A stretch of DNA of 64,000 nucleotides from Ignavibacteriales bacterium (GTDB lineage: Bacteria > Bacteroidota > Ignavibacteria > Ignavibacteriales > Ignavibacteriaceae): contig JADJIA010000001.1 of the NCBI GenBank assembly GCA_016707285.1, positions 806,001 to 870,000 on the forward strand. Direction: 5' to 3'. The notes below the pieces were generated by a model, which was not told the origin of the DNA, ran no database searches, and was given only the letters and a program-made list of their open reading frames with translations. The position numbers and the translations under genes were made by a program. Shown piece after piece: positions 46,667 to 56,152 of the stretch. How positions within the stretch are numbered: the stretch's first letter is position 1; every line of letters begins with the position of its first letter.

Positions 46667-47539
46667 TTATGCCTCCCGCCTCTTCTGAACCCACATCTGA
46701 ATTAGTGTTCCTGCAAGAATAATCACAAACAACACAAAAGCAATCGCTGACGAATAACCCATATTCCACCATCGAAATCCCTCTTGATACATGTAAAGAA
46801 CGATACTGAGTGTACTGTCCAAAGGACCACCCTGGGTCATAATGTAAGGCTCTGCAAACAACTGGAAATAACCAATCATAGTGATGATTGTGATAAAAAC
46901 CGTTGTTGGTGCCAACATCGGAAGCGTGATTTTTGTAAATCTCTGCCAGCCATTTGCCCCTTCAATTTGTGCAGCTTCATACAGTTCTTCAGGAATGTTC
47001 TGGAGACCGGCAATAAATATTATCATATTGTAGCCAAAATTCTTCCAGATAGATAAAATTATTATCGATGGCATCGACCAAAATGGATCACCAAGCCAGT
47101 CAATTTTTTCAATTCCCACAAAACTTAAACCATAATTCAACAAACCAAATTCGGGATGATAAATAAACCGCCAAACAATCGAAACTGCAACCAGAGTTGT
47201 AACAACAGGCATAAAATATACCAGTCGGAAAATCCCTTTAAATTTTACTAATTTTGAATTAAGAATCATCGCTGCACCAAGTGAAACAGCAATTGAAAGT
47301 GGTCCCGATATGATCACAAAATAGAAGGTATTTGACAGCGCCTTCCAAAACAACTGGTTATCAAAAAGCTTAAAATAATTATCCAGTCCTGTAAATCTGA
47401 ATTTGCTGTAATCCCCAATGGCATAGATATCAAAATCAGTAAAACTGATTATGAATGCACTAATTACGGGGATAAAGAAAAAAACAAATATCGCCGTAAG
47501 TGCCGGTGCCAAAAAGAAATATACAGGTTTAAACTTCAT
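46667..47539 (-). CDS. ABC sugar importer permease, MalF type
   Basis: 290 residues, six membrane segments. EAA loop IPEELYEAAQIEGANGWQRF then TKITLPMLAP. Immediately abuts the MalG-type permease (no gap) and follows the binding-protein gene by 68 bases. Imports the oligosaccharide captured by that lipoprotein. Confidence 0.93.
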   Translation of the reverse strand: MKFKPVYFFLAPALTAIFVFFFIPVISAFIISFTDFDIYAIGDYSKFRFTGLDNYFKLFDNQLFWKALSNTFYFVIISGPLSIAVSLGAAMILNSKLVKFKGIFRLVYFMPVVTTLVAVSIVWRFIYHPEFGLLNYGLSFVGIEKIDWLGDPFWSMPSIIILSIWKNFGYNMIIFIAGLQNIPEELYEAAQIEGANGWQRFTKITLPMLAPTTVFITIITMIGYFQLFAEPYIMTQGGPLDSTLSIVLYMYQEGFRWWNMGYSSAIAFVLFVIILAGTLIQMWVQKRREA

Positions 47540-47607
47540 CTTTTATCTGTTAATTGAAAAACTCTTTTACTGCAAAACTCCAACAAATAATAATTAATAA
47601 TTAATAT

Positions 47608-48912
47608 CTATCTCGCCAACATCCACCTTCTCTTCTCAAGAATAATATCCACTCCTTTATCCATCTCCTTCATTGCCTCTTCAGCAGTCAGGGTTCCACG
47701 GGCAGCATACTCAGCATACTGCTGAAGTTTTGAAAATACAATCTGTTCCCATTCAGCAATTTTTGGAGTTGGCATCACGAACTGAAACTGTTCATAAAAT
47801 GATTTAATAAATGGATCATCCTTAAAAATTGGTTCATCCCAGGCAGAACGGAGTGCCGGAAGATTGTTGGTCACTTTATAAAATTCAAGTTGAGTCTTCT
47901 TTGTTGATAAAAATTCGATAAATTTCCAAACTTCAGGTTTATACTTCGAACTTTTAAACATTACAAGACTTGATCCTCCCGCCAGACTGACTCCGGGTGA
48001 ACTGTGTTTCCCGGGAATTGGCATCGTCCCCCACTTTTCCCCCGTTGAATCCTTCATCCATTTTTTGAACTCAGGGATGTTCCAGGGACCCGAGATATAC
48101 ATCGCAAAAAATTCCTGCTCAAATGCCTGATATACATTAGTGACCTGCGAAACTCCCATCGGGGTTAACCGTTCCTTGTGGAACTGTATCAAATATTTAA
48201 ATGCTTCCACAAACTCGGGGGCAGAGAAATTTCCGTAAGTCCAGTTATCCCTCAAAATATCCGACCCGTTTTGTAAACCAAAAATTACAAATGGAGCCCA
48301 CTCATTGGTTGGAAGATAGATGGCATATTTATTGGGATCGTTTTGATATTTTACAATCTTTCGTGAGATATCAAGCAGTTCTTCCCAGTTTTTTGGCGGT
48401 TCTTCGTAACCAACTTTTTTAAAGATATCTTTTCTGTAATAAATCAGTCTTGTGTCGATATACCACGGAATCCCGTAAATTTTTCCCGTCACTTCATTTG
48501 TCTGCCAGATACCCGTAAAATAGTTTTCAGGTTTAATGGTTTTGCTTTTTGATATAAAACCATCAAGTGGTTCAAGAGCTTCAAGCATCACAAACTGTGG
48601 CACCCAGGTATTTCCCAACTGACAAAGATCGGGCATGTTGTCTGCAGCAAAAGAAGAGATTAACTTTTCCTGAGCCGCAGTCCAGGGAATCATTTGAACT
48701 TTAACTTTGATACCCGGATTTTGTTTTTCAAATTCCGGAATCAAAATTTTAATTTTTTCTCCTTCTGATCCCATTCCCCAAAATGAGATTTCCTTTACAC
48801 TGCTTTCTTCTTTGTTACATCCTGAAAACAACAAAATAAGTGGAAGCAAGACGAGTCCTCCCGTCAAAACCAATCGAATTATAAGGCCACCTTGCTTCCC
48901 GGAACTGATCAT
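47608..48912 (-). CDS. extracellular sugar-binding lipoprotein of the ABC importer
   Basis: 434 residues, SBP_bac_1 family. The hydrophobic N-terminus ends in the lipobox LLFSGC (Cys32). Family landmarks: EISFWGMGSEGEKIKILIPE, FEKQNPGIKVKVQMIPW, DMPDLCQLGNTWVPQF, YGIPWYIDTRLIYYRKD, LAGGSSLVMFKSSKYK. Aromatic-rich pocket typical of CUT1 oligosaccharide binders. It overlaps the stop of the secreted GH144-like gene by four bases (ATGA at 48909-48912), so enzyme and importer are co-translated. Confidence 0.93.
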   Translation of the reverse strand: MISSGKQGGLIIRLVLTGGLVLLPLILLFSGCNKEESSVKEISFWGMGSEGEKIKILIPEFEKQNPGIKVKVQMIPWTAAQEKLISSFAADNMPDLCQLGNTWVPQFVMLEALEPLDGFISKSKTIKPENYFTGIWQTNEVTGKIYGIPWYIDTRLIYYRKDIFKKVGYEEPPKNWEELLDISRKIVKYQNDPNKYAIYLPTNEWAPFVIFGLQNGSDILRDNWTYGNFSAPEFVEAFKYLIQFHKERLTPMGVSQVTNVYQAFEQEFFAMYISGPWNIPEFKKWMKDSTGEKWGTMPIPGKHSSPGVSLAGGSSLVMFKSSKYKPEVWKFIEFLSTKKTQLEFYKVTNNLPALRSAWDEPIFKDDPFIKSFYEQFQFVMPTPKIAEWEQIVFSKLQQYAEYAARGTLTAEEAMKEMDKGVDIILEKRRWMLAR

Positions 48913-51314
48913 TTTAACAAAACCATTTTACCGCCAAGCACCTTTTCTCCGGAAGTAATCCTGTAGATATACACTCCCGAAGGTACCTGTCTGCCCGAAG
49001 TTGTTATTCCACTCCAAATGAATTCATTTCTGCCTGTTTGATAAATTTCTTCCACATCAAAAACCCTGTTTGCAAGAGCATCATAAATTTCGATCCCCAC
49101 TTTTCCACTCTCAGGAAGATCAAATACCAATTTTGTTGAAGGATTAAACGGGTTTGGATAATTTCCGTGAAGTTTAAACTCTGTCGGAATTTCAATGACT
49201 TCATCCTCAATTGAGGTGGTTGTGTCAGCAGTAAAACCCACCGCCGTTAACATCGGAGCAATTTCAGGATTTTTCATAAAATTATTCCAGAGCAATCCTG
49301 TTCTGTGATTTTCAATCATCGCAAGGATAGGCCCCTGATCAATCGCAAGATAACTTGAAGCAAACCAGTTTTGTTGCGGATTAAATGCATCCTTAAAACC
49401 GTAAACTCCCCAAAGATTCTCACCGTAGGTTCTGTACATATTTTTTAATGCAGCCATCGATTCAGCAGGAGTATAAGGCATCGAAGAAAGAGCCGCAGTT
49501 GGTGCAATTGTTCCGTTGTCACCCCAACTTGTTGGTTCATGTGCTGAATAACCCCACGGATTGTCTGAGGCGGTTAAGCCCCAAGTGTTTGCATTGTAAC
49601 CTGCATATCCTTTTGGGTTGGCGATGCAATAAGCTCTGTTTACAAGTGTTTGATTTTTGTTATGTTCAAAATAGTTGGCATACATATCTCTTTTGTGCCT
49701 TGGGTCGAATCCCAAATAAGAGTAGTGAGCAAAGAAAAGAGGTCCGCCTGTGTTTTGACCAACCCATAATCGGTGACCATAATAAGTTCCTGTATTCTGG
49801 TATCCCGAGTTAACGGTCCATCCAAGCCAATAAGCCTGCGCCGGCATCGGATAAGTAGGAGAGGCAACAGCCAGCAAATACATGATCATGGCTTCCATAT
49901 AACCCGTAACAGGCATATTCATTTGCCATCCATAATTGGGTGACCAGTGCCAGTAAAGTTTGTAGGTGTTGGTGTATCTTCGGTACCAGTTCCACTCAAC
50001 CGATTCCCAGGCTTCAGTAAGTTTTGTTCTGAGTTCTGTTTCAAGAGGTGAAGCTGCATCAAAATATTGTCTTAAAGTTAGAAGTCCTTGCACCATAAAT
50101 GCAGTTTCAACCAGATCACCGCCATTATCGTAGGTGCTGAACGGGATTACATCGCCTGTGGTGCCATTAAGCCAATGAGACCATGCACCATGAAACCTGT
50201 CAGCCTTTGTGAGAAGGAAATTTACAATTTTTAATGCTCTCTCGGCACCTTCTTCACGGGTGATGTAACCTCTCTCAATCCCAACAGGGATTCCCATTAC
50301 TCCAAAACCGGAGCCACCGATTGTTACAGTTTCACCGCTGTTAAGTCTTTCACGGGCAAGTCCTGAGACTGGGTGGGCATAGTGCCAGAAATAGCGGAAA
50401 GTGGCGGCTTGCACCATATCAAGAAAATCTTCATCGGTCATCTGAGAGGTTGTAACAGGAAGGTCAACTGTTCTTTCCGATTCATTATACGATGAATCAA
50501 ATGCCGTAATTGCAAATACACGGGAATTCCCCATCGCACCTGTCCACTCGTAATAATAGTTTTCATTTGCGGTTGTATTTCCAATTCTTATATAGTTAAT
50601 TCCCTCTTTTTTGTAGATGTTATATCCCATCACATCATTTTCGGGACTTTTCATCCATCTAAGATCAAAGTGTTTTTCATACCCTTTTGCAACAGGAAGC
50701 CCGGGAACTGATGGCGGAACCGGATCGATACTCCCTTTCAAAACCATCCTCACTTCATCAATAAAAGTGATTCTTTGGGTAGTATCTGCCGCATCCTTTG
50801 CAAAAAAAACATATTTAATTTTTGTGAGATCGGTTGATCCTGCATTATTTCTGAAAAGTGATAACGGAACCAGCACCCTCTTCCAGGAAAAAGCCGGAAG
50901 CTCACTTAAATAGTTGGACATCGAAACACTTCCCGTCTGCTGTCCAACATTATCCTGAAGATAAAGTTTTGGCAGAAAGTTTCCGCTGATAGCAGTTTCG
51001 GAATAGATGTAAAAACTGAGAGTATCCTTATTATTCACATTAAATAATGGATTTCCGGATCCCGCAACTCCCAGACGCCAATCACCGGCTTCCATCGATT
51101 TCCAACGAAGTTTTAGTGCGTTGGTTCCCGAAAAAACATGGAGATTGGAAACCGGGAATTTGCTGTCAAAAATAAGTTCAACAAATGCGGGTGAACTGTA
51201 TGAGCCAAGACTTGGATCCCAGTAAGTGGTTACTGCACTGTTCGTGAAGAATACAAAATCCTGTCCCGATACAATTCCTAAAAATGCAACAATAAATATT
51301 GTCAGATATTTCAT
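48909..51314 (-). CDS. secreted GH144-like glucanase with CBM, FN3 and sorting domain
   Basis: 801 residues. Signal peptide MKYLTIFIVAFLGIVSG. Residues ~20-195 form a carbohydrate-binding-like sandwich, ~205-290 a fibronectin-III-like domain (NDVMGYNIYKKEG), ~295-715 an (alpha/alpha)6 PF10091/GH144-like domain (VQAATFRYFWHYAHP, GGSGFGVMGIPVG, GWQMNMPVTGYMEAMIMYLL, FFAHYSYLGFDPRH, TWGLTASDNPWGY, GTIAPTAALSSMPYTP). A sorting domain completes it (GNYPNPFNPSTKLVFDL). Same fold as the lipoprotein at 34200-35576 but surface-displayed. It probably starts extracellular depolymerisation of a beta-glucan; beta-1,2 linkage is inferred from the family. Confidence 0.85.
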   Translation of the reverse strand: MKYLTIFIVAFLGIVSGQDFVFFTNSAVTTYWDPSLGSYSSPAFVELIFDSKFPVSNLHVFSGTNALKLRWKSMEAGDWRLGVAGSGNPLFNVNNKDTLSFYIYSETAISGNFLPKLYLQDNVGQQTGSVSMSNYLSELPAFSWKRVLVPLSLFRNNAGSTDLTKIKYVFFAKDAADTTQRITFIDEVRMVLKGSIDPVPPSVPGLPVAKGYEKHFDLRWMKSPENDVMGYNIYKKEGINYIRIGNTTANENYYYEWTGAMGNSRVFAITAFDSSYNESERTVDLPVTTSQMTDEDFLDMVQAATFRYFWHYAHPVSGLARERLNSGETVTIGGSGFGVMGIPVGIERGYITREEGAERALKIVNFLLTKADRFHGAWSHWLNGTTGDVIPFSTYDNGGDLVETAFMVQGLLTLRQYFDAASPLETELRTKLTEAWESVEWNWYRRYTNTYKLYWHWSPNYGWQMNMPVTGYMEAMIMYLLAVASPTYPMPAQAYWLGWTVNSGYQNTGTYYGHRLWVGQNTGGPLFFAHYSYLGFDPRHKRDMYANYFEHNKNQTLVNRAYCIANPKGYAGYNANTWGLTASDNPWGYSAHEPTSWGDNGTIAPTAALSSMPYTPAESMAALKNMYRTYGENLWGVYGFKDAFNPQQNWFASSYLAIDQGPILAMIENHRTGLLWNNFMKNPEIAPMLTAVGFTADTTTSIEDEVIEIPTEFKLHGNYPNPFNPSTKLVFDLPESGKVGIEIYDALANRVFDVEEIYQTGRNEFIWSGITTSGRQVPSGVYIYRITSGEKVLGGKMVLLK

Positions 51315-51355
51315 CCGGCTATGGTTCCTGAATCGAACACTGTGATCGATTTATT

Positions 51356-53746
51356 TTAATTTTTGTTTCCAAGTACAACTTTAACCGCAACCCGGCTTTT
51401 TGTCACTGGTTTTATTACATTACCATCCTGTTTTTTACCATCCACTTCAACCGAGGCTACTCCACTCGAAACATGATCGGGGTTAACCACTTCGATTTCA
51501 AAACTGCAACCTCTGTAAAGCCTTTTGAGCTTAAATCCATCCCATTCGGCAGGAATCGCAGGATCAATTACTAATCCTCCATCCACTGCACGAACTCCAA
51601 GAATCCAATCAACTATCACTTTTTGATACCATGAAGCTGAACCTGTGTACCATGTCCAACCCGCTCTACCATAGTTTGGTGAGTCAGGTCCGTCAATGTT
51701 ACCCGGGGTAACATAAGGTTCTGCCGTCCAAAGATCAGGGTCCATTCCGTTAAGTATTGGAGAAATGCCTACAAATACTTTGTATGCTGTTTCGCTCTGT
51801 TTTAACTTGGCAAATGCCCAAATTGACCAGGTGGCAGCGTGCATATATACACCACCATTTTCTCTTTTACCCGGCGCATAACGGGAGAGATAACCGATAT
51901 ATTTATCGGGTACACTGTATGCCGGTTGAAGCAACAATGTTCCGTTTTTCTTTAAAAGATATTTTTCAACTGCCTGAAGTGCCATTTCCTGTTTGTTAAG
52001 CGGAGCAATATCACTCATTACCGACCAGGTTTGTGGATTCAGGAAAATTCTGCCCTGAGTATTTTCAGCAGAGCCAAATTTTTCACCGGTGTCTTTTGTC
52101 CCGCGGTAATAATATTCACCATCCCAGGCATGTTTGTTGAACGCATCCTTAATTTTATCGGCACCCGAAAGAAGTCGGGCTTCTGTTGATTTATCTCCCT
52201 TTTGGTTGGCAATTTCCGCAAATTCTGTTAAAACAAAGTAGAAAAATTCAGCCATCCATACCGATTCCCCCTTCATTTCGAGCCCAACGGCACTCAGTCC
52301 ATCGTTCCAGTCACCGGCTCCAATTAAAGGAATTCCTCGACTGCTTAATCTCGAAAAAACTACATTTATGGCTCTGAGTGAATGATCGTAAAGCGATTCT
52401 TTAAGGTCTTTATTGTCGTAATACTCAATTTTTGTCTCAACAAAATCGAGATTACCTGTTTCTTTTATATACATCGAGAGAATAAACGGGAGCCATAACA
52501 GATCGTCAACCATTTTGGTAGGAAGCCCGGTCTCGGAGATGGGATGCCACCAGTGAAGAACTGTTCCCTCTTCAAACTGATGAGCAGCATGAAGTTTTAA
52601 CTGGTTTTCGGTCCTTTTTGGGTCAATTGGCAGCCAGACCAAAGAGTCCTGTAACTGATCTCTGAACCCAAATGCACCACTCTGCTGGTAGTATGCTGTT
52701 CTTCCCCAAAGTCTTCCTGAAATTGCCTGGTATCTCAACCATTTGTTTACCAGAAGGTTCATTGAGGCGTCGGGAGTCTCAATTTCAAGAGTGGATAGCA
52801 TTCCATTCCACATCTGCTTCACAGCTTTAAGAGCTGAATCAACATCGGAGGGAGTACTGTATTTTTTCATCTTGCCTTCAATTTCTGAAAGCTCTTTAAC
52901 CAAACCAAGATGGTAAATTACTGTATCTTCCTGCCCGTCATCAATTACCAGTTCATTTTTTAAACAGGCAACTGGATCGTTCCACGATCCTGTCTGTTGT
53001 TTTAATTCTGCTCCATGCAAAGCTGCAGGATGGATCAGATCGCCATAGTTCCCGATGAAATTCTCTTTTTCAGATTCATAAGAGACAACTTTTTTGTTAA
53101 CTCCAAAAAATCCGTGGTATTGATAATCTATGTTCCAATGCCCCCGGTCACCAAGTGGAATTTCCCACAATCTTTTAGTTCCATGCATGAAATTGCCTTC
53201 AGGATTAAAGGCGGTTTCAATAAAAGTTTTGTGGAATTCACGGTGAAAATCAGTTGATGAACCCAAACACCATTCAAAATAAGTAAAAAGGGATAAAGAA
53301 ACTTTTTTGCCTGAATTATTGATGAACCTTACATTCCAAACTTCGAGTGTATCGTTTAATGGAACAAAAACAGTCATCTCTATTCTGATTCCCTTGTATT
53401 CCGAAGTGAAGACAGTGTAACCAAAACCGTATCTGCACTCATAATAATCCAGGGGAGTTTTAACCGGCATAAATGTGGGACTCCACACTTCACCTGTCTC
53501 GTTATTTTTCACATAAAGATATTTGCCCCAGTTATCCTGAATCAGGTCCTGGTGCCAGCGATTTACCCGGTTAAACTCTGAATGAGTCAGCCAGCTAAAT
53601 CCTCCTCCGGTCTGCGAAATCACAAGCCCGTAATCACCATTCGATATTACATTTACCCATGGTTTGGGGGTGTCATATCGTTTTATTACATATTCGTTGC
53701 CGTCGGCTGAAAAATATCCATATTTTGTTTCAAATAATCGTTCCAA
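51356..53746 (-). CDS. GH94 glycoside phosphorylase
   Basis: About 796 residues if started at the TTG at 53746 (LERLFETKYGYFSADGNEYV), preceded by AAAGAGA. An open frame runs up to a TTG at 53806, but that part lies inside a terminator hairpin and is probably not translated. GH94 landmarks: KYGYF..EYVIKRYDTPKPW, LWGRTAYYQQSGAFGFRDQL, TVLHWWHPISETGLPTKMVD, catalytic Asp in GAGDWNDGLS (about 495), YAPGKRENGGVYMHAATW, GPDSPNYGRAGWTWYTGSAS. No signal peptide, so cytoplasmic: it phosphorolyses imported beta-glucosides to glucose-1-phosphate. Length fits cellobiose, cellobionate or chitobiose phosphorylases better than the longer 1,2-beta-oligoglucan phosphorylases, so the linkage is unresolved. 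Confidence 0.87.
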   Translation of the reverse strand: MERLFETKYGYFSADGNEYVIKRYDTPKPWVNVISNGDYGLVISQTGGGFSWLTHSEFNRVNRWHQDLIQDNWGKYLYVKNNETGEVWSPTFMPVKTPLDYYECRYGFGYTVFTSEYKGIRIEMTVFVPLNDTLEVWNVRFINNSGKKVSLSLFTYFEWCLGSSTDFHREFHKTFIETAFNPEGNFMHGTKRLWEIPLGDRGHWNIDYQYHGFFGVNKKVVSYESEKENFIGNYGDLIHPAALHGAELKQQTGSWNDPVACLKNELVIDDGQEDTVIYHLGLVKELSEIEGKMKKYSTPSDVDSALKAVKQMWNGMLSTLEIETPDASMNLLVNKWLRYQAISGRLWGRTAYYQQSGAFGFRDQLQDSLVWLPIDPKRTENQLKLHAAHQFEEGTVLHWWHPISETGLPTKMVDDLLWLPFILSMYIKETGNLDFVETKIEYYDNKDLKESLYDHSLRAINVVFSRLSSRGIPLIGAGDWNDGLSAVGLEMKGESVWMAEFFYFVLTEFAEIANQKGDKSTEARLLSGADKIKDAFNKHAWDGEYYYRGTKDTGEKFGSAENTQGRIFLNPQTWSVMSDIAPLNKQEMALQAVEKYLLKKNGTLLLQPAYSVPDKYIGYLSRYAPGKRENGGVYMHAATWSIWAFAKLKQSETAYKVFVGISPILNGMDPDLWTAEPYVTPGNIDGPDSPNYGRAGWTWYTGSASWYQKVIVDWILGVRAVDGGLVIDPAIPAEWDGFKLKRLYRGCSFEIEVVNPDHVSSGVASVEVDGKKQDGNVIKPVTKSRVAVKVVLGNKN

Positions 53747-53774
53747 GGTCTCTTTCCATGTTTGTTCTGTGTTG

Positions 53775-53845
53775 AAAAAAAACCGCGAGGGCCGCAAAGA
53801 TCGCAAAGTTTAAATTTCTTTGCTTTCTCTGCGTCCTTTGCGGTT
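53775..53845 (-). terminator. long imperfect hairpin between the CBM protein and GH94 genes
   Basis: AACCGC...GCAAAG (53781-53807) pairs imperfectly with CTTTGC...GCGGTT (53818-53845) over about 27 positions, around a TTTAAATTT loop. The A8 run at 53775-53782 becomes a U tract on the minus strand. Its wording (CTCTGCGTCCTTTGCGGTT) is of the low-complexity kind found as dispersed repeats. It sits just before GH94 and argues against a start inside it. Confidence 0.6.
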
Positions 53846-53852
53846 AAAAATA

Positions 53853-55820
53853 TTACTTCATCAGGATCATTTTTTTCGTAGCATTAAAATTACCTGCGCT
53901 GATGGTATAATAGTAGATACCACTTGCAAGATTTGATGCGTTGAAATCCAATGTGTATTTACCCGATTCAAATTCACTGTTTGCGAGTGTTGCAACTTCT
54001 TTTCCAAGAACATTGAATACTCTTACTGTAACAAACGATTTGGTTGGTACAGCAAATGAAATGGTGGTTGATGGGTTAAATGGATTTGGATAGTTCTGAT
54101 CGAGAGCATAGTCTGAAACTACATTACTTACTTCAACTACGCTTGAGTAAGCAAATTCACCATTAAGATCAATTTGTTTTAATCTGTAATAGAGGCTGCC
54201 TGATACTTCTTTGTCAATGTAGCTGTAGTTTGTTCTGTCAGTTGTTGTTCCTTTACCTTCAACAAATGCAATTGCATTGAAAGTAACGCCGTCGTTGCTT
54301 CTTTCAACCTGGAATCCTGAGTTGTTACTTTCGGATGCGGTTGTCCATGCAAGTTTAACATCGCCACCAGCAGCTTCTGCTGTGAATGATGTTAACTCAA
54401 CAGGAGTAGAGATGTTGGTCAGGTTCAGGGTTCTCATGTTTGGACCCCACTCACTGCCCCAGAAGGTTTTGTGGAATGTTCCTTTTACACCCCATGGCAA
54501 CATACCATTGTGGTAGCCGTCAGGATCAAAAAGAACAAACATAACCTGAACAGTTGCAGGAACGGTTGTATATCCAAGAGCTGCAAGATCGATCATCAAT
54601 TCTGCACTGTACCCATTGTCAACTTGTGTGGTATCATTTACCACCGTTCCAACGGCTTTAACACCAACACCGGAACCAAAACCTGCTCCGGGACCTTCAT
54701 AAACCATGTTAGGATCAGCGCCACCGGCGTTGAAATAGAGTTTGTACTCTTTATCAACATTGGTTGCATCTTTGATCTTCATGAACAATCCATCACCTTC
54801 CCAACTATCACCAAAACGGCATACAGATTTGTCAGTCGAGCTAAATCCGATATAAAGTTTGCTTCCAATTCTGAGAACTTTGAGGGGGGTTAAGGTTGTG
54901 TCGGTATAAGGTCCTTTAACAAGAACTGTGGATGTAACTGATTTTGCCATTGGAGGCGGCATCGAAGTTGGTCCAAACATTAAATAATCAGTTGGATATT
55001 GCCAATCAGCTTCGTTAAGCAAGCCATCAACAACAATTGGAGCTGATGCAAGTTTAACATCAAGAGCCGGAGGATCCATGAAGAATACGAGTTCTCTCAT
55101 TACAGGACCCCATTCACTGCCCCACCATGTTTTGTAAAAGGTTCCGGGGGCAACCCATGGAATCATACCATGATGATACATGTCAGGATCAAAAATGTTG
55201 ATCATTACGGGAACAGATGATACATTGGGCCCATATCCAAGGGAATCGAGATATATGAGCAGTTCTGCACTGTATCCGTTATCGATCTGTGTGGTATCGT
55301 TAACGATAGTGTTGGTGCCCTTCAATCCTGCACCCATACCGGGAGCCTGATTTTCGAATACCATATCAGAATTGATGCCCGGGGCATTAAAATAGAGTTT
55401 ATACTCTTTGTCTTGTCCGGCAGAATTTTTGATTTTCATGAAAAGGCCATCGCCTTCCCAACTGTCACCAAATCTGCATACATACTTGTCGTCACTCCAG
55501 AAACCGATATAAAGTTTATTGCCAACTTTAAGGAATTTCATTTTTGTGAAGGTGGTGTCAACATATGGTACCTGGTTTGTAACATGAACTCCACCGGTAA
55601 CACCCTGCATCTGCATGGTGGAAGGTGCGTTTGGTCCAAAAACCAAATATTCCTGGACACTGTTCCAGGCTGCTTCATTCATATTTCCATCAACTGTGAT
55701 GGGTCCGGCGCTGAGATAAGCCTCACGAGCCTTGGGATCGACATATTGCTGAGCGAATAGTGTCTGAGCTGTTGCGAGCACAAAAACTACAGCCATAAGC
55801 TTGTAAAAATTGCTTTTCAC
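53853..55820 (-). CDS. secreted protein with two tandem CBM9-like domains and sorting domain
   Basis: 655 residues, signal peptide MKSNFYKLMAVVFVLATAQT. Two domains of about 190 residues repeat almost phrase for phrase (~20-215 and ~225-415): VDGNMNEAAW / VDGLLNEADW, KLYIGFWSDDKYVCRFGDSW / KLYIGFSSTDKSVCRFGDSW, EGDGLFMKIK, DNGYSAELLI / DNGYSAELMI and WGSEWGP in both. A fibronectin-like strand set (WTTASESNNSGFQVERSNDG) and a sorting domain (NYPNPFNPSTTISF, KMILMK) follow. No catalytic part is seen; a surface glycan-binding protein is likely. It heads the minus-strand cluster and has a LacI-like operator 34 bases upstream of its start. Confidence 0.82.
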   Translation of the reverse strand: MKSNFYKLMAVVFVLATAQTLFAQQYVDPKAREAYLSAGPITVDGNMNEAAWNSVQEYLVFGPNAPSTMQMQGVTGGVHVTNQVPYVDTTFTKMKFLKVGNKLYIGFWSDDKYVCRFGDSWEGDGLFMKIKNSAGQDKEYKLYFNAPGINSDMVFENQAPGMGAGLKGTNTIVNDTTQIDNGYSAELLIYLDSLGYGPNVSSVPVMINIFDPDMYHHGMIPWVAPGTFYKTWWGSEWGPVMRELVFFMDPPALDVKLASAPIVVDGLLNEADWQYPTDYLMFGPTSMPPPMAKSVTSTVLVKGPYTDTTLTPLKVLRIGSKLYIGFSSTDKSVCRFGDSWEGDGLFMKIKDATNVDKEYKLYFNAGGADPNMVYEGPGAGFGSGVGVKAVGTVVNDTTQVDNGYSAELMIDLAALGYTTVPATVQVMFVLFDPDGYHNGMLPWGVKGTFHKTFWGSEWGPNMRTLNLTNISTPVELTSFTAEAAGGDVKLAWTTASESNNSGFQVERSNDGVTFNAIAFVEGKGTTTDRTNYSYIDKEVSGSLYYRLKQIDLNGEFAYSSVVEVSNVVSDYALDQNYPNPFNPSTTISFAVPTKSFVTVRVFNVLGKEVATLANSEFESGKYTLDFNASNLASGIYYYTISAGNFNATKKMILMK

Positions 55821-55853
55821 GGCTTCTCCTGTTTGTTTGTTAATTAAAAAAAA

Positions 55854-55867
55854 TGTAAACGGTTACA
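55854..55867. promoter_or_regulatory. LacI-type operator upstream of the glycan locus
   Basis: TGTAAACGGTTACA is palindromic around a central CG except for one base pair, the usual form of a LacI-family operator. It lies 34 bases before the start of the CBM protein gene, near where its promoter should be. The LacI gene of the locus (44742-45776) is the obvious candidate to bind it. Confidence 0.55.
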
Positions 55868-56071
55868 CACCGTTAAATTAAACTATTTTTATTTAATAGT
55901 CAAGGAAAATTTTTATATTTTTTCAAGTTTTTTTACTTTTTTTTACATGTTATGACATCATTGTCGCTTTTTTCACTCTTTTTTATATTTTGCAGGATGA
56001 TTTTTAAGAAAATTTGAAGATTCAGTCCGGTTTAACTACTTACTGAATTTTAACAAGGAAAATTTTATTAA

Positions 56072-56098
56072 TGTAAATTTTACATGAATTTACATTCA
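56072..56098. promoter_or_regulatory. overlapping TGTAAA/TTTACA palindromes in the divergent gap
   Basis: TGTAAATTTTACA (56072-56084) is a perfect palindrome, followed directly by TGAATTTACATTCA (56085-56098) and another ATTTACAT. The cluster lies 55-80 bases before the 56153 gene in the 332-base gap between the two divergent glycan genes. It may be a second regulator site, or simply AT-rich chance. Confidence 0.35.
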
Positions 56099-56152
56099 TT
56101 TACATAAACCATTGGATTTTTTTTCACTCGCCAATTATCGACAGGTTCAATA

